Source: Echinicola vietnamensis DSM 17526 (lineage in GTDB: Bacteria > Bacteroidota > Bacteroidia > Cytophagales > Cyclobacteriaceae). Taken from it: a stretch of DNA of 64,000 bases. Position 1 is the first letter of the stretch. Each line of letters opens with the position of its first letter. The stretch is taken from contig NC_019904.1 in the NCBI RefSeq assembly GCF_000325705.1, positions 752,001-816,000 on the forward strand, read 5' to 3'. Positions 54,038 through 62,764 of this stretch are shown here, in pieces. A model generated the notes under the pieces. It saw only the letters and a list, made by a program, of their open reading frames with translations. It was not told the DNA's origin and did no database searches. Made by a program: the position numbers and the translations under genes.

Positions 54038-56056
54038 ATGAAAATTTCATATTGCTTTTGGCAAGGGTTGTGGTGCTTTGCCATGTTTTTCACCTTGACT
54101 TCACAAACAAATGCCACTGTGTACACCGTTCCGAAAACACCGGGGAATCATACGTTAAAGTCCCCGTTTATTTTTGGTGCCGCAAGTTACGGAAAATCAT
54201 TTATTAACGAAGTAGAAAATCCCAAAATATACCGCATTCACTCCACAATAAGCCCCAAACGACTGCACTTCCCGAATATCAATGAAGCGAAATCCTCAAA
54301 TGGCCACATAAACCGCCGATCCCGCCTGTCTCGTCAAAGGTTAGCGCTGCCATTCGAAAGAAAATGGCCACCAACCATAACCCAAAATCCGCACCGAACA
54401 AATAACGACTCCATTGCCTTCAAATCACTCGTCATCAACGAGGTCATGGCGGCCCCAAAAAAAGACAACCCCTTGCCGTATGCCGAATATGTGGAAATTT
54501 TCAATGCATCGGATAAGCCAATTGAATTGGAGGGTTTCTACCTGAAAGACGCCAAAAAAACGGCAAGGTTACCTGCCTATGAAATTTCCCCAGAGGAATA
54601 CCTGATCCTGGTGGATGAAGATGATGCAAAAGACTTTGAGTCATTTGGAAAGGTACTTCCATTATCCAGCTGGCCCGGCTACACCAACAGCCAAGGGGAA
54701 GTCTATCTCTGTGACGACCGTAAAACGATCATCGACAGCTTGGCCTACAGCACTAAAAGCTATGGCAGCTCCAGTAAAGCCAAAAGCGGATACAGCTTAG
54801 AAGTGTCCAATCCGTTTCTGGCCTGTGACCAATCGCTGCTCCTTCAAGCATCTGAGGATCCCCAAAAAGGAACCCCTGGAAAAGCGAACTCGGTTTTTGA
54901 CACCACACCGGACATGAGGGGACCAAAGCTGGTCAATGCGACCGTCCAAGATAGTCTCAGCATTTTGGTGGAATTTGACGAAGCCCTTTCTTCATCAGCA
55001 CTAGCGGCAGATTGGGCCATCAACGGTGGATTGCGTATCGTCCAGCGTCGTTTCTTTCCTGGCTCCACCAATGCTGTACTGCTCAGCCTTGACAGGCAAT
55101 TGCAAGAAAAAACCGCCTATGAAGTCACCGTCAAGAACCTGTATGATTGTGCTGGCAATGGCGTAGATCCTGCCGCCAACACCATCACTTTCCAGCTCCC
55201 TTCAGCAGCATCCAAAGGAGAAATCATCTTGAACGAACTGCTGTCCAACCCTCGCAGTGGCACGCCAAAGTTTGTGGAAATATACAACCATAGCAGTAAG
55301 TATATTGACCTTATGGGCTGGAAATTGGCCAATATTGATGACGGCATCATTGACAACCGAAGGACCATTTCCGATGTGGCGAAGATCATTGCGCCGTTTG
55401 ACTATTTGGTCATTACCACCGATATCGCTGAACTAAGCCAGCAATACCCCAAAGGAATCCAAGAGAAATGGGTGGAGCTGAGTTCACTGCCCAGCTACCC
55501 GATCAAAGGCGGCAGTGTCATCCTTTTAGATCCAGATGAGCAATGGGTGGAACGGCTGGATTACACCGAAAAAATGCAGCATCCGCTGATCCAAAACCCA
55601 AAAGGCATCTCGCTGGAGCGGTTTTCTCCTGAGCGGGAAGGCAATAACCCTGATAATTGGCATTCAGCTGCTGCAGCTGCAGGATACGCGACGCCGGGAT
55701 TTAAAAACTCCCAGCAGTTCTCACTGGAAACCACCCCTGCCAGCATCAATATTCAGCCTAAGGTTTTTATCCCTGCAGCCGCAGGAGAGCAACCTTTCAC
55801 CACGATTTCGTACCAACTACCTGATGCTGGATATTTGGGAACGCTCAGGATATTCGCTACCGACGGAAGGCTGGTCACGGCCATTTGTCAAAATGAGCTT
55901 TGGGGCACGAAAGGGTTTTACACATGGAACGGCACCAATGAAAAAAACCGTAAAGTACGGCCCGGTTATTATATTTTACTGGCAGAGCTCGTCCATCCCG
56001 ATGGGCAAATCAAGCAAATTAAAAAGACCATTGTAGTAGGCAGTAAATTAAAATAA
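54038..56056 (+). CDS. Lamin-tail-domain surface protein
   Basis: A 672-residue exported protein with a signal peptide (FWQGLWCFAMFFTLTSQTNA). Two lamin-tail (LTD) domains are visible: about 130-260 (LVINEVMAAPKKDNPLPYAE, YVEIFNASDKPIELEGFYLK) and about 395-520 (GEIILNELLSNPRSGTPKFV, EIYNHSSKYIDLMGWKL). Between them lies an Ig-like SbsA/Big_5-type domain (about 285-390; LSILVEFDEALSSSALAADW). The C-terminus is FlgD-like (LGTLRIFATDGRLVTAICQN, GFYTWNGTNEKNRKVRPGYY), a type common in secreted Bacteroidota proteins. Its biological role is unknown. Confidence 0.85.
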   Translation: MKISYCFWQGLWCFAMFFTLTSQTNATVYTVPKTPGNHTLKSPFIFGAASYGKSFINEVENPKIYRIHSTISPKRLHFPNINEAKSSNGHINRRSRLSRQRLALPFERKWPPTITQNPHRTNNDSIAFKSLVINEVMAAPKKDNPLPYAEYVEIFNASDKPIELEGFYLKDAKKTARLPAYEISPEEYLILVDEDDAKDFESFGKVLPLSSWPGYTNSQGEVYLCDDRKTIIDSLAYSTKSYGSSSKAKSGYSLEVSNPFLACDQSLLLQASEDPQKGTPGKANSVFDTTPDMRGPKLVNATVQDSLSILVEFDEALSSSALAADWAINGGLRIVQRRFFPGSTNAVLLSLDRQLQEKTAYEVTVKNLYDCAGNGVDPAANTITFQLPSAASKGEIILNELLSNPRSGTPKFVEIYNHSSKYIDLMGWKLANIDDGIIDNRRTISDVAKIIAPFDYLVITTDIAELSQQYPKGIQEKWVELSSLPSYPIKGGSVILLDPDEQWVERLDYTEKMQHPLIQNPKGISLERFSPEREGNNPDNWHSAAAAAGYATPGFKNSQQFSLETTPASINIQPKVFIPAAAGEQPFTTISYQLPDAGYLGTLRIFATDGRLVTAICQNELWGTKGFYTWNGTNEKNRKVRPGYYILLAELVHPDGQIKQIKKTIVVGSKLK

Positions 56057-56093
56057 TTTGTATATTCCTATCACAATCAACCCCTTACTCCAT

Positions 56094-56264
56094 ATGGAAA
56101 ATGACTTCATCAACACCACGCTGAAGACCTATTTGGGCAAAAGGAAAAACATCAGGGTCATCCAGCGGTACCTGCGGATAAAATATCACGTGCACATCGA
56201 AGAGGCCATTCTTCGAAAAAGGGCATCCCAGCTAAACATTCGCCAGGATACCAAATTTGCCTAA
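56094..56264 (+). CDS. Small basic protein, unknown function
   Basis: A 56-residue basic protein (MENDFINTTLKTYLGKRKNI...), probably helical and cytoplasmic. The ATG at 56094 follows the lamin-tail gene's stop by about 37 bases; an upstream frame opening at 56058 adds no protein-like sequence. Residues KRKNIRVIQRYLRIKYHVHI suggest an amphipathic basic helix. Its stop codon overlaps by 4 bases the stop of the convergent peptidase gene. The pattern looks like a genuine small gene, but I know no family. Confidence 0.5.
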   Translation: MENDFINTTLKTYLGKRKNIRVIQRYLRIKYHVHIEEAILRKRASQLNIRQDTKFA

Positions 56265-57349
56265 AGGCCTTCGTCCTCATCATCATAGATAAACGTGTTG
56301 GGGTTTCCCTTCTCCTTGATGTAGCCGCGGTACATTCCGGCGGAGTTAAAGGGCATCGCGATGTTCCCCTTGCTATCAATGGCAATGACCCCTCCACTGC
56401 CTTCCATCTCCACCAATTGCTTCATCACCACCTCATCAGCAGCTGCTGCCAGTGACTTATCCGTATAGCGCATGATGGAAGCTATTTCATGGGCGACCAC
56501 ATCTCTGATGAAAAACTCCCCATGTCCGGTAGCGGAAACGGCGCAAGTGGCATTATCAGCATAGGTTCCTGCACCGATCACCGGTACATCACCGACCCTT
56601 CCGTAGCGCTTGTTGGTCATTCCTCCAGTGGAAGTGGCCGCGGCTATGTTGCCGTCCTGATCCACGGCTACGGCCCCTACTGTACCGTATTTTCTGTCAT
56701 TAAAATAGGGATCTTCCAATTCCATCTCCCTGAGGGAAGAATGGTCCAGCTGGGTCTTTTCGGCATCGATGATCCGCATCAATTGCTTGTACCTGCGCTC
56801 GTCTCTAAAGTATTCTGGATCCACGATTTCCAATTGCTGTTCGGCGGCAAATTGCTCTGCCCCTTTGCCCACCATAAAAACGTGGGGACTGTTTACCATT
56901 ACTTCATAAGCGGCTGTAATGGGGTTTTTAACCGTAGTGATGCCAGCCACAGCCCCTGCATTGCGGGTCTTTCCGTCCATGATGGCAGCGTCCATTTCGT
57001 TTTTGCCATCATGGGTAAACACGGCACCTTTCCCTGCATTGAAGAGCGGTGAATCCTCCATGACCTTGATGGCCGCCATCACCGCTTTTAAGGCAGGTTC
57101 TCCAGCCTCCAATTGTGCATAGCCTGCTTCAAGTGCCTCATTTAGCTTTTGCCGATAGGCCTTTTCCCTTTCTTCCGACATATTTTCTCGCTTGATGGTA
57201 CCTGCACCACCATGAATTACCAGCGCAATCGGCTGCTCATCTGCAACATCCGTTGATGGAGTGGTTTTTTCACCAGTCTTTTTCTCCGAACATGCAGACC
57301 ATAACAAAAGAATAATCCCTAATAAAACATTAACTTTTAATCTTCTCAT
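56261..57349 (-). CDS. Isoaspartyl peptidase / plant-type L-asparaginase (lipoprotein)
   Basis: An N-terminal-nucleophile hydrolase of 362 residues that removes isoaspartyl residues or hydrolyses asparagine. A lipoprotein signal (VLLGIILLLWSAC, Cys20) directs it to the cell envelope. The precursor is cut before Thr223 in RKYGTVGAVAVD, the catalytic nucleophile; HGGAGTIKRE near 46 and TSTGGMTNKRYGRVGD after the nucleophile complete the active site. It is a single gene. Substrate preference between isoaspartyl peptides and asparagine is not resolvable here. Confidence 0.93.
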   Translation of the reverse strand: MRRLKVNVLLGIILLLWSACSEKKTGEKTTPSTDVADEQPIALVIHGGAGTIKRENMSEEREKAYRQKLNEALEAGYAQLEAGEPALKAVMAAIKVMEDSPLFNAGKGAVFTHDGKNEMDAAIMDGKTRNAGAVAGITTVKNPITAAYEVMVNSPHVFMVGKGAEQFAAEQQLEIVDPEYFRDERRYKQLMRIIDAEKTQLDHSSLREMELEDPYFNDRKYGTVGAVAVDQDGNIAAATSTGGMTNKRYGRVGDVPVIGAGTYADNATCAVSATGHGEFFIRDVVAHEIASIMRYTDKSLAAAADEVVMKQLVEMEGSGGVIAIDSKGNIAMPFNSAGMYRGYIKEKGNPNTFIYDDEDEGL

Positions 57350-57543
57350 AAAATTTTATTAAACCATTTGGATACAATTAACCGTATTAAGATAGTAAAG
57401 ATAGCAGTATATCCCTATCAAGCATTTGCGCTTGTATGAAATATGCTAGTGGATTTTTGATTTTAAAAAGTGCACCTTATTTTAGGGGACTTTTTGAAAT
57501 CCAAAAAGGTTATTTAGCTATCATCACTTAACGCCTGAGAACT

Positions 57544-57927
57544 ATGAGTCAAGAAGAGAAAACATCATATTCCAGAGAAGAACTGAAAGAGTTTGAGGAA
57601 TTGATCAACAACAAACTTGCTGTGGCAAGAGAAGAGCTAAACTCGTTGAAAGAAACGCTTAGCAAGAAGAACGACAGTGGAACCGATTTTACGGCCTCCA
57701 CCTCCAAATTGCTGGAAGATGGTGCTGATACGCTAGAAAGGGAAAGCCTCAGTCAGCTTGCTGCCCGTCAGCAGAAGTTTATCATTAACTTGGAAAAAGC
57801 CTTGATCCGAATTAAAAACGGGACCTATGGTGTCTGTGTGGACACTGGTAAACTCATCGCCAAGGAAAGATTAAAGGCAGTACCCCACACGATGCACTCT
57901 ATCGAGGCCAAATTATCCAAAAAATAA
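57544..57927 (+). CDS. DksA/TraR-family protein lacking a complete zinc site
   Basis: A 127-residue protein of the DksA/TraR type that binds RNA polymerase through its secondary channel. A coiled-coil region (about 8-70, with the acidic tip DGADTLERES) is followed by the C-terminal region NGTYGVCVDTGKLIAKERLK. In canonical proteins this region has four Cys in CxxC pairs, but here only one Cys remains (CVDTG) and the second pair is absent (HTMHSIEAK). Loss of these cysteines is common in Bacteroidota members. It is preceded by a likely own promoter and lies 22 bases before scpB. Confidence 0.85.
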   Translation: MSQEEKTSYSREELKEFEELINNKLAVAREELNSLKETLSKKNDSGTDFTASTSKLLEDGADTLERESLSQLAARQQKFIINLEKALIRIKNGTYGVCVDTGKLIAKERLKAVPHTMHSIEAKLSKK

Positions 57928-57949
57928 CCGTTAGCATCAATAGACATCC

Positions 57950-58510
57950 GTGGAATTTCTACACAGACATATTGAAGCTTTAATATTCTGTTCACCATCT
58001 CCGCTGGGCGTGGACGAAATCCGTAAATGCCTTTCGGAGATGTTTGAATCAGACGTCCCCAAAGAACATGTTGAGGAAGCTATCGGCGAGCTGCAGGAAA
58101 AATACCTGCAGGATGATTTTTCTTTTGCCTTGGAGCACCTGGGAAATGGCTATCAATTCCTGACCAAACCCGCCTATCAAACCAGCATTTCGATCCTTTT
58201 AAAACAGCAATCCACCAAAAGGCTGTCCACTGCTCAAATGGAAACCCTTTCCATCATTGCCTACAAACAACCTGTCACCAAAACGGAAATTGAGCAAATC
58301 CGGGGGGTCAACTGTGATTATTCGGTCCAAAAGCTCCTGGAGAAAGAACTGGTGACCATCAAGGGCAAATCCGACAGCATCGGAAGACCGCTTCTTTATG
58401 GCACAAGTGACAAGTTCATGGAGTATTTTGGCATCAACAGCATCAAAGACCTCCCCCAACCAAAGGATTTCAGCCAAGACGAAAACCAAATCGGAAAGGA
58501 ACAGGAATAA
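57950..58510 (+). CDS. scpB: Segregation and condensation protein B
   Basis: ScpB is a winged-helix component of the Smc-ScpA-ScpB condensin that organises the chromosome. The 186-residue product starts at GTG (57950; MEFLHRHIEALIFCSPSPLG, the standard ScpB beginning). It has the two winged-helix domains, with the hallmark LSTAQMETLSIIAYKQPVTKT and EIEQIRGVNCDYSVQKLLEK, and GRPLLYGTSDKFMEYFGI at the end of the second domain. It lies 22 bases after the DksA-like gene. scpA is not nearby. Confidence 0.95.
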   Translation: MEFLHRHIEALIFCSPSPLGVDEIRKCLSEMFESDVPKEHVEEAIGELQEKYLQDDFSFALEHLGNGYQFLTKPAYQTSISILLKQQSTKRLSTAQMETLSIIAYKQPVTKTEIEQIRGVNCDYSVQKLLEKELVTIKGKSDSIGRPLLYGTSDKFMEYFGINSIKDLPQPKDFSQDENQIGKEQE

Positions 58511-58640
58511 GAAATCCAGCGTTATACTAACGACCTAAAGAGAAAATCCGGGGCACTTCCAAGGCTTCATCTGCCATTGGGCAGGAAGGATGTCGGGTGA
58601 AATATTTCGTTACTTCATCAATAATCCATTAATAAGTCCT

Positions 58641-58648
58641 TATCTTTG
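58641..58648 (+). promoter_or_regulatory. -7 box upstream of the pseudouridine synthase
   Basis: TATCTTTG matches the TAnnTTTG consensus, 80 bases before the ATG at 58728. No TTG is at the ideal -33 distance. The region between scpB and this site has no other recognised element. Confidence 0.35.
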
Positions 58649-58727
58649 CAGCCCGTTTAACATGAGACGCAATTCGCTCATATTAAAGGATTTATAAACA
58701 CTTATACAGCAGAGATGCTGCAACACT

Positions 58728-59873
58728 ATGAAAAAGCACAATAGGAACAATCGCGACGGTAAGCGCCAAACAGGAGGATCCTCTTCCCGTCCCCAAAAGT
58801 CTTCAAACTTCCGTTCTCAAGGCAAACCGAGAAGGACTGATAATAGATTTGGAAATGCCGACAATGACAGGGGGAAAAATACCAATCCTGATTTTTCACC
58901 TTTAAAGAAATACCGAAAAGAAACGTCTTCCCCTCAACAAAACGACAAGGAAAACGATACATCATACAAGACCGTTTACAAGGGCCGGGGCAAAGATCAA
59001 AAGCCTGTCTTTGGAAACGAAAGGGTCAGCGATCCCAACACTCGCTTCAAGAGCGGCAAATTCAAACAAAACCGTTTTATCAAAAACAACCGTTTTGAAC
59101 AAGAAGAAAAGCCAGAGTATAATCTGAAAAAGGTCAAGCCGCAGCTTGCCAAGCCCACTAGTAGCGAGATCAGACTAAACAAATACATCGCCAATGCTGG
59201 CATCTGTTCTCGAAGAGACGCTGACAAGCTAATCGAAAAGGGTGAAGTCAAAGTAAATGGTGAAGTCATCACGGAACTTGGCTACAGAGTACTCCTCACG
59301 GATAAGGTCGTCTATAAAGGAAAACTTATCAATCCCGAAAAGCCGGTTTATGTTCTCCTAAACAAACCCAAGGATTTCATCACCACCACCGACGACCCGA
59401 TGAACCGTAAAACGGTCATGCACTTGGTTTCTTCGGCATGTGAGGAAAGAATCTTTCCTGTGGGAAGGCTCGACAGGAACACCACTGGGCTCTTGTTGTT
59501 CACCAATGATGGCGAATTGGCGGCGAAACTTTCCCATCCAGCGGAAAAAGTAAGGAAGATCTACCAAGTAACACTGGACAGTCCCATTACCAAAACCCAT
59601 TTTGAGGAAATCGCCGAAGGCCTTACCTTGGAAGACGGCCTGGTCAATGTGGACGATATTCAAATCCTCTCGAAGGACCGAACCATTTTAGGACTGGAGA
59701 TTCATGTCGGCAAAAACAGGATCGTCAGAAGGATTTTCGCTCATTTAGGCTATGAAGTTGTCGCATTGGACAGGGTGACCTATGCCGGCCTAACCAAAAA
59801 AGACCTTTCCAGGGGAAAATGGAGGTTCCTGACCGAAAAAGAGGTCATCAACCTGAAATTCATGAAAAAATAA
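58728..59873 (+). CDS. RluB/RsuA-family rRNA pseudouridine synthase with disordered N-terminus
   Basis: A 381-residue enzyme converting uridine to pseudouridine in rRNA. Residues 1 to about 140 are a basic, Asn/Lys/Arg-rich low-complexity extension (KKHNRNNRDGKRQTGGSS onward) not part of the usual fold. An S4 RNA-binding domain follows (IRLNKYIANAGICSRRDADK), then the catalytic domain with the motif VGRLDRNTTGLLLFTNDGEL, which contains the catalytic Asp, and KVRKIYQVTLDSPIT. Bacteroidota RluB-type proteins often carry such extensions. It is a single gene between scpB and an RNA terminator. Confidence 0.93.
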   Translation: MKKHNRNNRDGKRQTGGSSSRPQKSSNFRSQGKPRRTDNRFGNADNDRGKNTNPDFSPLKKYRKETSSPQQNDKENDTSYKTVYKGRGKDQKPVFGNERVSDPNTRFKSGKFKQNRFIKNNRFEQEEKPEYNLKKVKPQLAKPTSSEIRLNKYIANAGICSRRDADKLIEKGEVKVNGEVITELGYRVLLTDKVVYKGKLINPEKPVYVLLNKPKDFITTTDDPMNRKTVMHLVSSACEERIFPVGRLDRNTTGLLLFTNDGELAAKLSHPAEKVRKIYQVTLDSPITKTHFEEIAEGLTLEDGLVNVDDIQILSKDRTILGLEIHVGKNRIVRRIFAHLGYEVVALDRVTYAGLTKKDLSRGKWRFLTEKEVINLKFMKK

Positions 59874-60330
59874 CGCCGCCAAGCTTCAATCTTTATAGGA
59901 AACTGTATCAATAGAGGAGACCCTTGATTTGGTACAGTTTTTTTATGTCTTGGCATGAAGGATAAGAAACTTGCATTCAGTTTAAACCCTGTTTTACAAA
60001 ATGCTGCTATCCACATTTTGGTCAGCTTTCCTCTCCTAAATTACCATCACATTTTACTGTCATTTCATGACATCAATAATTTCTTCCCATATCCATCTCT
60101 GCAAGCCCCTATTTTTGAAAAACATTTTTCATTCAATAAACGTCATTAATCTATCATCAACATCTATAATATAATTTTTGTAATAAAAAACATGGTTTTT
60201 ACCGTCTATAGATAAAATAATATTACTTATTACCTTCACATCAGAACATTTAGCAATGTTCATTATTTATAGATGGGGAAGCCGAAAACCATTTTTTAGA
60301 GTAGGCAAAATCTTTTAACCATAAAAAACC
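59874..60330. other. Intergenic region with terminator and palindrome
   Basis: About 460 bases. The hairpin at 59900-59940 ends the pseudouridine synthase transcript. An AT-rich segment follows, and the palindrome GAACAT-6-ATGTTC is at 60244-60261. The 64-codon frame at 59955-60149 is not convincing. Confidence 0.45.
59900..59946 (+). terminator. Rho-independent terminator of the pseudouridine synthase gene
   Basis: AAACTGTA(T)CAA pairs with TTGGTACAGTTT across a 20-base loop and is followed by TTTTTTA. It lies 27 bases after the stop codon. Confidence 0.6.
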
Positions 60331-60399
60331 ATGGATCTTATCACAAACTTACTTGATGTTGTTCTTGGTCTATTGTCTAGCCTTTTGGGCGGACTTTAA
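60331..60399 (+). CDS. 22-residue hydrophobic peptide ORF
   Basis: ATG at 60331 to TAA at 60399 encodes a 22-residue, Leu/Val/Gly-rich amphipathic peptide (MDLITNLLDVVLGLLSSLLG ending GL) with two Asp near the front. A palindrome lies 70-87 bases upstream and a rho-independent terminator 58 bases downstream, so it occupies a complete transcription unit. Peptides of this size and composition include membrane-active toxins and small membrane regulators. It is too short for a reliable gene call; the support is the conserved-looking unit and the codon content. Confidence 0.4.
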   Translation: MDLITNLLDVVLGLLSSLLGGL

Positions 60400-60456
60400 T
60401 CAAGAGCATTACACTGGACTTGACTGAAGCAATTCAGCCAAAGGACACCGTAAAAC

Positions 60457-60492
60457 AAGGCTGCCTTCATTTCGGAGACAGCCTTATTTTTT
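60457..60492 (+). terminator. Terminator after the 22-residue peptide ORF
   Basis: AAGGCTG (60457-60463) pairs with CAGCCTT (60479-60485) around a 15-base loop, followed by an A and eight T residues. It is a typical rho-independent structure. Confidence 0.75.
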
Positions 60493-60537
60493 TTAGGAAA
60501 GTTTTTGTTAACTTAAAGAACACTAACATCCGCACAT

Positions 60538-60819
60538 ATGAGAGCCATCTGGAACGACCAAGTGATTGCCGACTCTGACATGACGATTATGATCGAAAAC
60601 AATCACTATTTCCCCCCTGCCTCCATCAAAAAAGCATTCTTAACACCCTCAGAAACCACCTCATCCTGCCCTTGGAAAGGAGAAGCAAGTTACTTTGACA
60701 TCTGTGTCAATGGAGAAATTAACAAAGACGCTGCTTGGCACTATTACCAACCCAAAGAAGCTGCCGTAAAAATCAAGGGGTATTTTGCCTTTTGGAAAGG
60801 CGTTAAGATCATGAGATAA
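60538..60819 (+). CDS. DUF427 domain protein
   Basis: A 93-residue protein of the DUF427 family. Landmarks are IWNDQVIADSDMTIMIENNHYFP at the N-terminus, the characteristic SSCPWKGEASYFDICVNGE, the Trp/Tyr pair AAWHYYQPKEAA, and a C-terminal KGYFAFWKGVKI. It has no known reaction; family members are small single-domain proteins sometimes placed next to redox or photosystem-related genes. It lies 5 bases before the flavoprotein gene and is clearly cotranscribed. Confidence 0.9.
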   Translation: MRAIWNDQVIADSDMTIMIENNHYFPPASIKKAFLTPSETTSSCPWKGEASYFDICVNGEINKDAAWHYYQPKEAAVKIKGYFAFWKGVKIMR

Positions 60820-60824
60820 ACCAC

Positions 60825-62201
60825 ATGGAAAACTATGACGCTATCGTTTTGGGAGCAGGCCAATCAGGAATGCCCTTAGCAAAGAAAATCAGCAAATTGG
60901 GCCTGTCGGTCGCATTGATTGAGAAAAGGGTCATTGGCGGCACCTGCATCAATGACGGATGTTCCCCCACCAAGACCATGGTCAGCTCGGCACGTGTCGC
61001 GCACATCGTCTCCAGAGCTGCCGATTTCGGGACCATCCTTCCCCACTACCGCATTGATCAACGTATCGTCAAAAAAAGGAAAGATCATATCGTAGAATTG
61101 TTCAGGGGTGGGGCTGAAAAAAGCCTTCGTAAAAATGAAAGCATCGACATCCTTATGGGATCGGCGGCATTTAAGGACAGCCGCACCATCCAAATCACCT
61201 CGGACACCGGGGAGATTTCTTTCATAAGCGGTACTAAAATATTTATCAACACTGGATCTGAACCCCGAATCCCTGAAATCGAAGGACTTGCCGACACTCC
61301 ATATCTTACCAGCACCACGATCATGGAGCTGGAAGAGACGCCCGAACATCTCTTGATCATGGGAGGGGGCTATATCGGACTGGAATTTGCCCAGATGTTC
61401 AGCAGGTTTGGCAGCAAAGTCACCATCATCGACCGAGCAGAAAGACTCGTCCACAAAGAAGACGAAGATGTCTGTAAAGAAATCTCTCAAATCTTTTCGG
61501 AAGAGGGAATTGACACCCTTTTCAATGCGGAAGTCAGAAAAGTCTCCTATCAAGACGGGTTTAAGCTGACCACCGAGACGCCAAAAGGACTGTTGGACAT
61601 AAAAGGGTCTCACTTGCTGGTGGCCACAGGAAGAATCCCCTCCTCTGCCCATTTAGGCTTGGAGAACACCCGGGTGAAATTGACCGATAAAGGATTCATC
61701 CAAACAGATGACTTTCTCCAAACAAGCGAAAAGCACATCTATGCTTTAGGGGATGTCGCCGGAAGTGCGCCCTTCACCCATATCGCCTACCATGATGCAC
61801 ACATTGCCTTTCAGCACGCTTTTAAAGAGAATGCGGTTTCGAAACACGAGAGGCTTGTGCCGTATTGTGTATTTATCGACCCACAGCTGGGCAGAATTGG
61901 CCTTAATGAGCAGGAAGCCCAAGCCAAGGGCATCCCTTATAAAACTGGTAAATTCCTAATGAAACATGCTGGCAGGACACTAGAGGTGGATGAGACACGC
62001 GGCTTTTTCAAGGTCCAGGTAGACCCCGAGTCAAAGAAAATCCTTGGAGCCACCATCCTGAGCCTCGATGGAGGAGAAATCTTGGCCACCCTACAGATGG
62101 CCATGGTAGGAGGAGTCACCTATGATACGATTGCCACTTTGCCCATTGCACATCCAACGTTGGCGGAAAGCCTGAACAATTTGATGGGGCAAATTGAATA
62201 A
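60825..62201 (+). CDS. Mercuric-reductase-like FAD-dependent disulfide oxidoreductase
   Basis: A 458-residue class I pyridine-nucleotide disulfide oxidoreductase. It has the FAD GxGxxG-type loop at AIVLGAGQSGMPLAKKI, the redox-active pair Cys41 and Cys46 in GGTCINDGCSPTKTMV, the NAD(P)H-binding LLIMGGGYIGLEFAQMFSRF, and the second FAD motif IYALGDVAGS. The C-terminal interface domain carries a His443/Glu448 pair (AHPTLAESLN). MerA-specific heavy-metal Cys residues at the C-terminus are absent, so mercury is not a supported substrate. It is cotranscribed with the DUF427 gene. Confidence 0.93.
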   Translation: MENYDAIVLGAGQSGMPLAKKISKLGLSVALIEKRVIGGTCINDGCSPTKTMVSSARVAHIVSRAADFGTILPHYRIDQRIVKKRKDHIVELFRGGAEKSLRKNESIDILMGSAAFKDSRTIQITSDTGEISFISGTKIFINTGSEPRIPEIEGLADTPYLTSTTIMELEETPEHLLIMGGGYIGLEFAQMFSRFGSKVTIIDRAERLVHKEDEDVCKEISQIFSEEGIDTLFNAEVRKVSYQDGFKLTTETPKGLLDIKGSHLLVATGRIPSSAHLGLENTRVKLTDKGFIQTDDFLQTSEKHIYALGDVAGSAPFTHIAYHDAHIAFQHAFKENAVSKHERLVPYCVFIDPQLGRIGLNEQEAQAKGIPYKTGKFLMKHAGRTLEVDETRGFFKVQVDPESKKILGATILSLDGGEILATLQMAMVGGVTYDTIATLPIAHPTLAESLNNLMGQIE

Positions 62202-62205
62202 AAAA

Positions 62206-62237
62206 GGTCATTGCCGGGAAACCCCTCCGGAATGACC
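62206..62237. terminator. Terminator between the flavoprotein and the sigma-factor operon
   Basis: GGTCATTGCCGG pairs with CCGGAATGACC around a GAAACCCCT loop. It lies just after the stop of the flavoprotein gene and before the convergent DUF4252 gene. Confidence 0.6.
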
Positions 62238-62260
62238 ACTATCAAATCGCGCTTTCTGCA

Positions 62261-62734
62261 TTAGGGCATCGCCTCTGCCAGTGCTTGGCTCTCAAACTCA
62301 CCTTTCAGCTCAATGACCATAAAATCATCATCGTCATCTCCCCCGATCATCAGCACCAGATCACTCAAAATATCGTTCCCTTTGCTATAAATGATTACTT
62401 GGCTGTCTTTCTCGGACATTTCCATCATCAGATCGTATCTTTCCTTACGAAGACCTTTTTGAAGGTCCATAAAATCGGACTTCGAGAGATTTCTTCCCAC
62501 AGGAAGTTTAAAGAACTTCATCCTGTCCACTGATTTGGCAATGGTGGCCATTCCATCTTCGCCAAAATCAAAGTCAAGCCCATCGGCAAAATCAAAAAAG
62601 CTCCCCGCCATATCCAAATGAAAAAACTCCTCATTGTCCTCGTACTTTTTATAGAGAGCATCTACACTTTTACTCTGGGCAAAGGCCATGCTGCCAACCC
62701 CCATGAATACCAATATGATCAAAATCCGTTTCAT
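62261..62734 (-). CDS. DUF4252 domain secreted protein (second copy)
   Basis: A 157-residue exported protein with a signal peptide (LIILVFMGVGSMAFAQ). It matches DUF4252: an N-terminal DALYKKYEDNEEFFHLDMAG, a central SVDRMKFFKLPVGRNLSKSD, and a strand-rich C-terminus (DSQVIIYSKGNDILSDLVLM). It is last in a four-gene operon after the sigma factor, putative anti-sigma protein and another DUF4252 protein, with a 30-base gap. The function of DUF4252 is unknown. Confidence 0.8.
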   Translation of the reverse strand: MKRILIILVFMGVGSMAFAQSKSVDALYKKYEDNEEFFHLDMAGSFFDFADGLDFDFGEDGMATIAKSVDRMKFFKLPVGRNLSKSDFMDLQKGLRKERYDLMMEMSEKDSQVIIYSKGNDILSDLVLMIGGDDDDDFMVIELKGEFESQALAEAMP

Positions 62735-62764
62735 AGTTTAATTGTTTTAATGTTAGGTAATCGA

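Noticed and set aside
59955..60149. 64-residue ORF after the pseudouridine synthase terminator
   Set aside because: It begins inside the terminator region, has irregular composition, and lacks any regulatory context of its own.
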